From G963674685 sp963674685 (lineage in GTDB: Bacteria > Lernaellota > Lernaellaia > JACKCT01), in assembly GCA_963674685.2 (NCBI GenBank), contig CAXXWT010000005.1:620001-684000 (forward strand): DNA of 64,000 nucleotides, given 5' to 3'. Below the pieces are notes generated by a model that saw only the letters and a program-made list of their open reading frames with translations, had not been told where the DNA came from and made no database searches. Shown here one piece after another: positions 60,581 to 64,000 of this stretch. The first letter of the stretch is position 1, and every line of letters starts with the position of its first letter. Made by a program: the position numbers and the translations under genes.

Positions 60581-61687
60581 TCAATTCCGGCGAAAGGCAT
60601 CATATAATTCCCGAATTTTCAAATCCTCCTGCGCCGGACTAAATCCTTCCTCGACTTTTTTCCGACCGGCTTTTCCCATTTCCCTCGTTAATCTCAGATG
60701 GGTGAGAAGCTCGATGCATCGATCCGCGGCGCCGGAAACATCCCCATCTTCAACAAGAAAACCATTGGCGCCATTCTGGACGATCTCCGGCATCCCTCCT
60801 TTGTTAAAAGCCACGCACGGAAGACCGTGTGCGCATGCTTCGACAAGTATCAAACCGAAGGTTTCCTCAACTTTCGGCAAATGCAGCAGCATGTCGACAT
60901 TTTCCATAAACGAAATCAAGTCCTCTTGCCAGCCATGCAGAGTCACTTTGCCCGCCAAAGGCGGTTCGGATATTCGACGCTGTATTTCCCGAGCAAAATG
61001 CTCGTGGCGGTCTATGACTCCTCCGACAACATCCATATGGGCATCAGGCACTTTTTGCAGAATGAGCGATAATACATCCAGATCCAGATCCAAACCCTTA
61101 TCTTCACTGAACCTGGTGATGACGAGAATATGCTTATCACCCGCGGGACCGGTTATCTTTTCAGGCATATCCGATGCGTCATAGAAAACGGTGGTTTTGT
61201 CATAACCAAAAGCAAGGCTGTTTTTCATGAATTGGGAATTTGAGATAAAACCATCGGCGAAAACGGCATTCAGTAAGTTTAAAGCCTTGAAAATCAAGGG
61301 GCGCCCTGGCTTCTCACGATAGTGAACAATGATCGGTATTCCCAGCAACTTCGCCCCGATCAGAGCAAAAGGAGAAACGGAGGTGTTCAGATGGACAAGA
61401 TCGGGCCGAAGTTGCTTGCAAAAACGATAAAATTTCCAGATAGCCCGCACCGATTGAAAAATAAAACGCAACTGATATGACAAACCTTCCCGACTTGTCA
61501 GCGTCGGATGACCAATAAAATGGAATTGCGCTTTAGTATGGATTAATTGTTCCGTAAGCCATCCCTCACGGGGCAATGCCACATGCACTTCATAATCGTC
61601 CGATTTGCCGAGCGATTCGGCCATTCGCAACAGGCAGCGGGACGAGCCTGATAATTCGCTGACTGGATTTACATAGAGGATACGCAA
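60581..61687 (-). CDS. family 4 (GT-B) glycosyltransferase
   Basis: A 368-residue GT-B enzyme. MRILYVNPVSELSGSSRCLLRMAESL begins the acceptor domain. The donor domain has ITRFSEDKGLDLDLDVLSLI and LPKVEETFGLILVEACAHGLPCVAF, containing the E-x7-E motif of GT4 enzymes. No membrane segment is seen; it acts on the inner face of the membrane. It probably adds one sugar of the repeat unit. Confidence 0.9.
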   Translation of the reverse strand: MRILYVNPVSELSGSSRCLLRMAESLGKSDDYEVHVALPREGWLTEQLIHTKAQFHFIGHPTLTSREGLSYQLRFIFQSVRAIWKFYRFCKQLRPDLVHLNTSVSPFALIGAKLLGIPIIVHYREKPGRPLIFKALNLLNAVFADGFISNSQFMKNSLAFGYDKTTVFYDASDMPEKITGPAGDKHILVITRFSEDKGLDLDLDVLSLILQKVPDAHMDVVGGVIDRHEHFAREIQRRISEPPLAGKVTLHGWQEDLISFMENVDMLLHLPKVEETFGLILVEACAHGLPCVAFNKGGMPEIVQNGANGFLVEDGDVSGAADRCIELLTHLRLTREMGKAGRKKVEEGFSPAQEDLKIRELYDAFRRN

Positions 61688-61773
61688 TTTTTCACCCGTT
61701 GCACAAGGAGATTCCGACCGGCATGGATTGTGTCGCTGATTTTCCCGACAAGTGATTTACCCGCCTGGTCGCC

Positions 61774-62898
61774 TTAAATCAAATCATCCAGTATTTCGCC
61801 GACTTTGTTTTCCCAGGCCTTGAGGCTGAAGCTGCGCCTGGTCATTTCGTGCGCCGTTTTCCCCAGCCTGGAGCGCAACTCGGAATCGCCGATCAGCTGA
61901 TCCAGCGCTTCGGCAAGTTCGGCGACGTTCGGATTGATGAGGATTCCGTTGTAATCATCAATCACCAAGTTTGCCAATCCTCCCACGTTCGTGGCGACCA
62001 CGGCGTTGCCGTAATGCATGGCTTCGATACACGATAAAGACGTCCCTTCCCCGCAGATCGTCGGGACAACCGATATGTGGGCGTTTTGGTAAGCCTCTCC
62101 CATTTTTTCCATCGGCAAATTGATCAGCGAAATGGAGCCGGCCTCGTAATCCATCCCCTTTTTGCGGAAATACTCTTTCAATTCTTCCGTCTTGTATCCG
62201 TCGCCCACGGCATAGGTAAAATGCACGTTATCGTGTTTAGCCATTATCTTTTGCGCCGCATCGGTCATGAGAAAAATACCGCGCCGGTATTCGGATCGCC
62301 TCGGAAAAAGTATGTTGATGCGGTCCGCCGGCTTCTGCGGCACGGGAGGCGGATTCCCGAAAACCGCGTCATCGACGAAATTCGGCACGTAGACCATTTT
62401 ATCCGCATCCGAATGATCGAAAAAACGCGCACGGAACCAGTTGATGAAATTCGTGTCGACGCAAATCATCTTTTTCAAGCGTTTTGCGCTGTATTTTATC
62501 TGAATTTCCGTCAATTTCACTTTCAAGAAACCGTATTCGCCGTCCCACCATATCCCGTGCTGAATCCCAAGCGAGTTTCGCCGGCAAATGGGGGCCGCCA
62601 GCTCCATCGACGCGTATATGACCGGGGCTTTTTCAGGGATCAGGCGGTGGGCTTTGATATTGAAGGGGATATTTCCCCACCAGCGATGGCTGCTGGGAAT
62701 CCCTACGACTCGGCTTCTTTCGGCATATTTATGTTCCCATTCCCGATGGGACTTCTGAAGGATGACGCAATCGTGGCCGCCGGCTTCCAGCATATGCACC
62801 AGGTTATGGACATACCTCTGGAGTCCGCCCCGCGTCGGGCGATTTCCGTCATGGTCGAAAAATACATAAGCAACCAGATAATATGTCGCCACTGTCAC
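61774..62898 (-). CDS. family 4 (GT-B) glycosyltransferase
   Basis: A 374-residue GT-B enzyme. YLVAYVFFDHDGNRPTRGGLQRYVHNLVHML is the N-terminal nucleotide-sugar/acceptor loop region, RINILFPRRSEYRRGIFLMTDA starts the donor domain, and GEGTSLSCIEAMHYGNAVVATNVGG holds the EA/E-x7-E type motif. It lies 86 bases upstream of the other GT4 gene in the same direction, so the two are probably cotranscribed. Sugar specificity is unknown. Confidence 0.9.
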   Translation of the reverse strand: MTVATYYLVAYVFFDHDGNRPTRGGLQRYVHNLVHMLEAGGHDCVILQKSHREWEHKYAERSRVVGIPSSHRWWGNIPFNIKAHRLIPEKAPVIYASMELAAPICRRNSLGIQHGIWWDGEYGFLKVKLTEIQIKYSAKRLKKMICVDTNFINWFRARFFDHSDADKMVYVPNFVDDAVFGNPPPVPQKPADRINILFPRRSEYRRGIFLMTDAAQKIMAKHDNVHFTYAVGDGYKTEELKEYFRKKGMDYEAGSISLINLPMEKMGEAYQNAHISVVPTICGEGTSLSCIEAMHYGNAVVATNVGGLANLVIDDYNGILINPNVAELAEALDQLIGDSELRSRLGKTAHEMTRRSFSLKAWENKVGEILDDLI

Positions 62899-63029
62899 CC
62901 CTGAAACAATGAGAACCGATCGTGAATTCGGGATCGTAAAACGCGTGTTTTATATGATCCGGCCGGCGGAATAATAGCGATTTCTCCTATCCTGTCAAAT
63001 GAAATGAATCGTTTATAAACTCGCGGTTT

Positions 63030-63977
63030 TTATGGATTATTGTTTTTTACGCGCGCAATAACTCCCGGTTTTTCCGGCAGATAGATAAGCTCGCGCTCCA
63101 GTTTAACGCCGAATTTATCCATAACCGTATCCCGGACGTGGGCCGCAACCGCCTTGACGTCCTTTTCCGTCGCCGAGCCGGTGTTGACGATAAATCCCCG
63201 ATGCAGCGGGCTGACCATGGCGCCCCCGATGCGAAATCCCCCGAGCCCCGCTTCCTGGATCAGGCGCCCCGCATAATCTCCCGGGGGTCTTTTAAAAACC
63301 GACCCGCAGTTGGGGCATTCCATGGGGAATTTACTCCAGCGCGTTTTGCGTATCTCCTCCATCTTCGCCCGGATCGCTTCAGGCTTTTCTTCCGGTCCTT
63401 TTTTGAAGCGAGCAAACAGGATCGCGCCGCCCTCATCCTTGAACACGGAATGCCTGTACCCCATGTTCAGTTGCTCGACGGACATGGTGACAATTTCTCC
63501 GGCCCTGTCGATATACCGGACATCGATGAGCCGGTCGGCAATCTGGCCGTCATTGGTCCCGGCGTTTTGCACGATGGCCCCGCCGACGGTTCCGGGAATG
63601 TCAAAAAGAAATTCGTAGCCGCCAATGGCGTTTTTACAGGCAAATTCCGCCAGGTTTTTATCGGTGACGCCCGCGCTGCATGCGATGGTTTCATCCCGCA
63701 TAAAGGGCATCAATCCATCATCGTACACGCGCAGAACCAGTCCCTCGATCCCCCGATCCGGAGCCAGAACATTCGAACCCGCGCCGAGAACCGTCAGCGG
63801 AATTTCATGGCGAATGCACGCGCGCACGGCGGCGATGATGTCCTTTTCATCCCCGGTCTGTAAAAACAACTCCGCGGGTCCGCCGATCTTGTACGTGGTC
63901 GCGTCGGCCAGTGAAACATTGCGGCGGATTGGCGCCGTGACGCTGCCCGCCAGGAGTTTTTGAAAGCTGCTTGTCAT
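63030..63977 (-). CDS. murB: UDP-N-acetylenolpyruvoylglucosamine reductase
   Basis: FAD enzyme that reduces enolpyruvyl-UDP-GlcNAc to UDP-MurNAc in peptidoglycan synthesis. At 315 residues it is the type II MurB. TYKIGGPAELFL and VLGAGSNVLAPDRGIEG form the FAD site, PGTVGGAIVQNAG is the conserved loop, NMGYRHSVFKDE has the Tyr/Arg/Ser motif, and PNCGSVFKRP holds the proton-donor Ser and is followed by AGRLIQEAGLGGFRIGGA. It is a housekeeping gene flanking the polysaccharide locus. Confidence 0.95.
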   Translation of the reverse strand: MTSSFQKLLAGSVTAPIRRNVSLADATTYKIGGPAELFLQTGDEKDIIAAVRACIRHEIPLTVLGAGSNVLAPDRGIEGLVLRVYDDGLMPFMRDETIACSAGVTDKNLAEFACKNAIGGYEFLFDIPGTVGGAIVQNAGTNDGQIADRLIDVRYIDRAGEIVTMSVEQLNMGYRHSVFKDEGGAILFARFKKGPEEKPEAIRAKMEEIRKTRWSKFPMECPNCGSVFKRPPGDYAGRLIQEAGLGGFRIGGAMVSPLHRGFIVNTGSATEKDVKAVAAHVRDTVMDKFGVKLERELIYLPEKPGVIARVKNNNP

Positions 63978-64000
63978 GGTTTGCGCGCATGTCCTTGATG

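Overview
The window is one contiguous, gene-dense bacterial segment, roughly 55 percent GC by eye, with clear Shine-Dalgarno sites and many ATGA-type overlaps. The Wza/Wzc-type envelope export genes and several lipoproteins with a long aspartate-rich linker after the lipobox point to a Gram-negative of deltaproteobacterial or myxobacterial grade. This is an inference; no marker gene settles the phylum. No tRNA, rRNA, CRISPR array or complete insertion sequence was seen.

Layout. (1) 1-4.5 kb: dTDP-rhamnose genes (rmlB partial, rmlD, rmlC, rmlA) and GDP-mannose dehydratase. (2) 5-7.1 kb: chorismate mutase coupled to two U32 proteins that resemble UbiV and UbiU. (3) 7.2-17 kb: an amidase, a phosphoesterase, a methyltransferase, a glycosyltransferase and four lipoproteins, including two tandem 680-residue transglutaminase-like paralogues. 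(4) 17-24 kb: a complete overlapping histidine operon hisG-hisC-hisB-hisH-hisF-hisAIE-hisD, headed by a His-rich leader peptide and attenuator. It contains a HisA-HisI-HisE fusion and a HisC with a HAD-like tail. (5) 24-35 kb: a UDP-sugar epimerase, an APS kinase, four alkaline-phosphatase-superfamily proteins, two small ribbon-helix-helix proteins and a membrane protein. (6) 35-38.5 kb: Wza exporter and Wzz-type tyrosine kinase. (7) 38.8-48.1 kb: an eight-gene operon of uncharacterised metabolism (CitE-like lyase, U32-like barrel, aldo/keto reductase, MmgE/PrpD, phosphonopyruvate-decarboxylase-like enzyme, ATP-grasp, fumarase-superfamily lyase, cyclase). (8) 48.6-63 kb: amino-deoxysugar synthesis (2,3-dehydratase, 3-ketoreductase, aminotransferase), flippase, glycosyltransferases, deacetylase, acyltransferases and an O-antigen ligase/polymerase. 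(9) murB.

How it fits together. Blocks 1, 5, 6 and 8 make nucleotide sugars, assemble, flip, polymerise and export a surface polysaccharide that probably carries rhamnose, a GDP-mannose-derived deoxysugar, a uronic acid and a 4-amino-2,4,6-trideoxy sugar. Block 7 is tied to export by a 39-bp two-copy motif with identical internal spacing, placed once upstream of wza and once upstream of the eight-gene operon. The AlkP/APS-kinase block could modify the polymer or a lipid. The best candidates for undescribed biology are block 7 with its shared motif, the AlkP/RHH module with a common IKKRL..LGYI C-terminal tail, and the unusual histidine operon.
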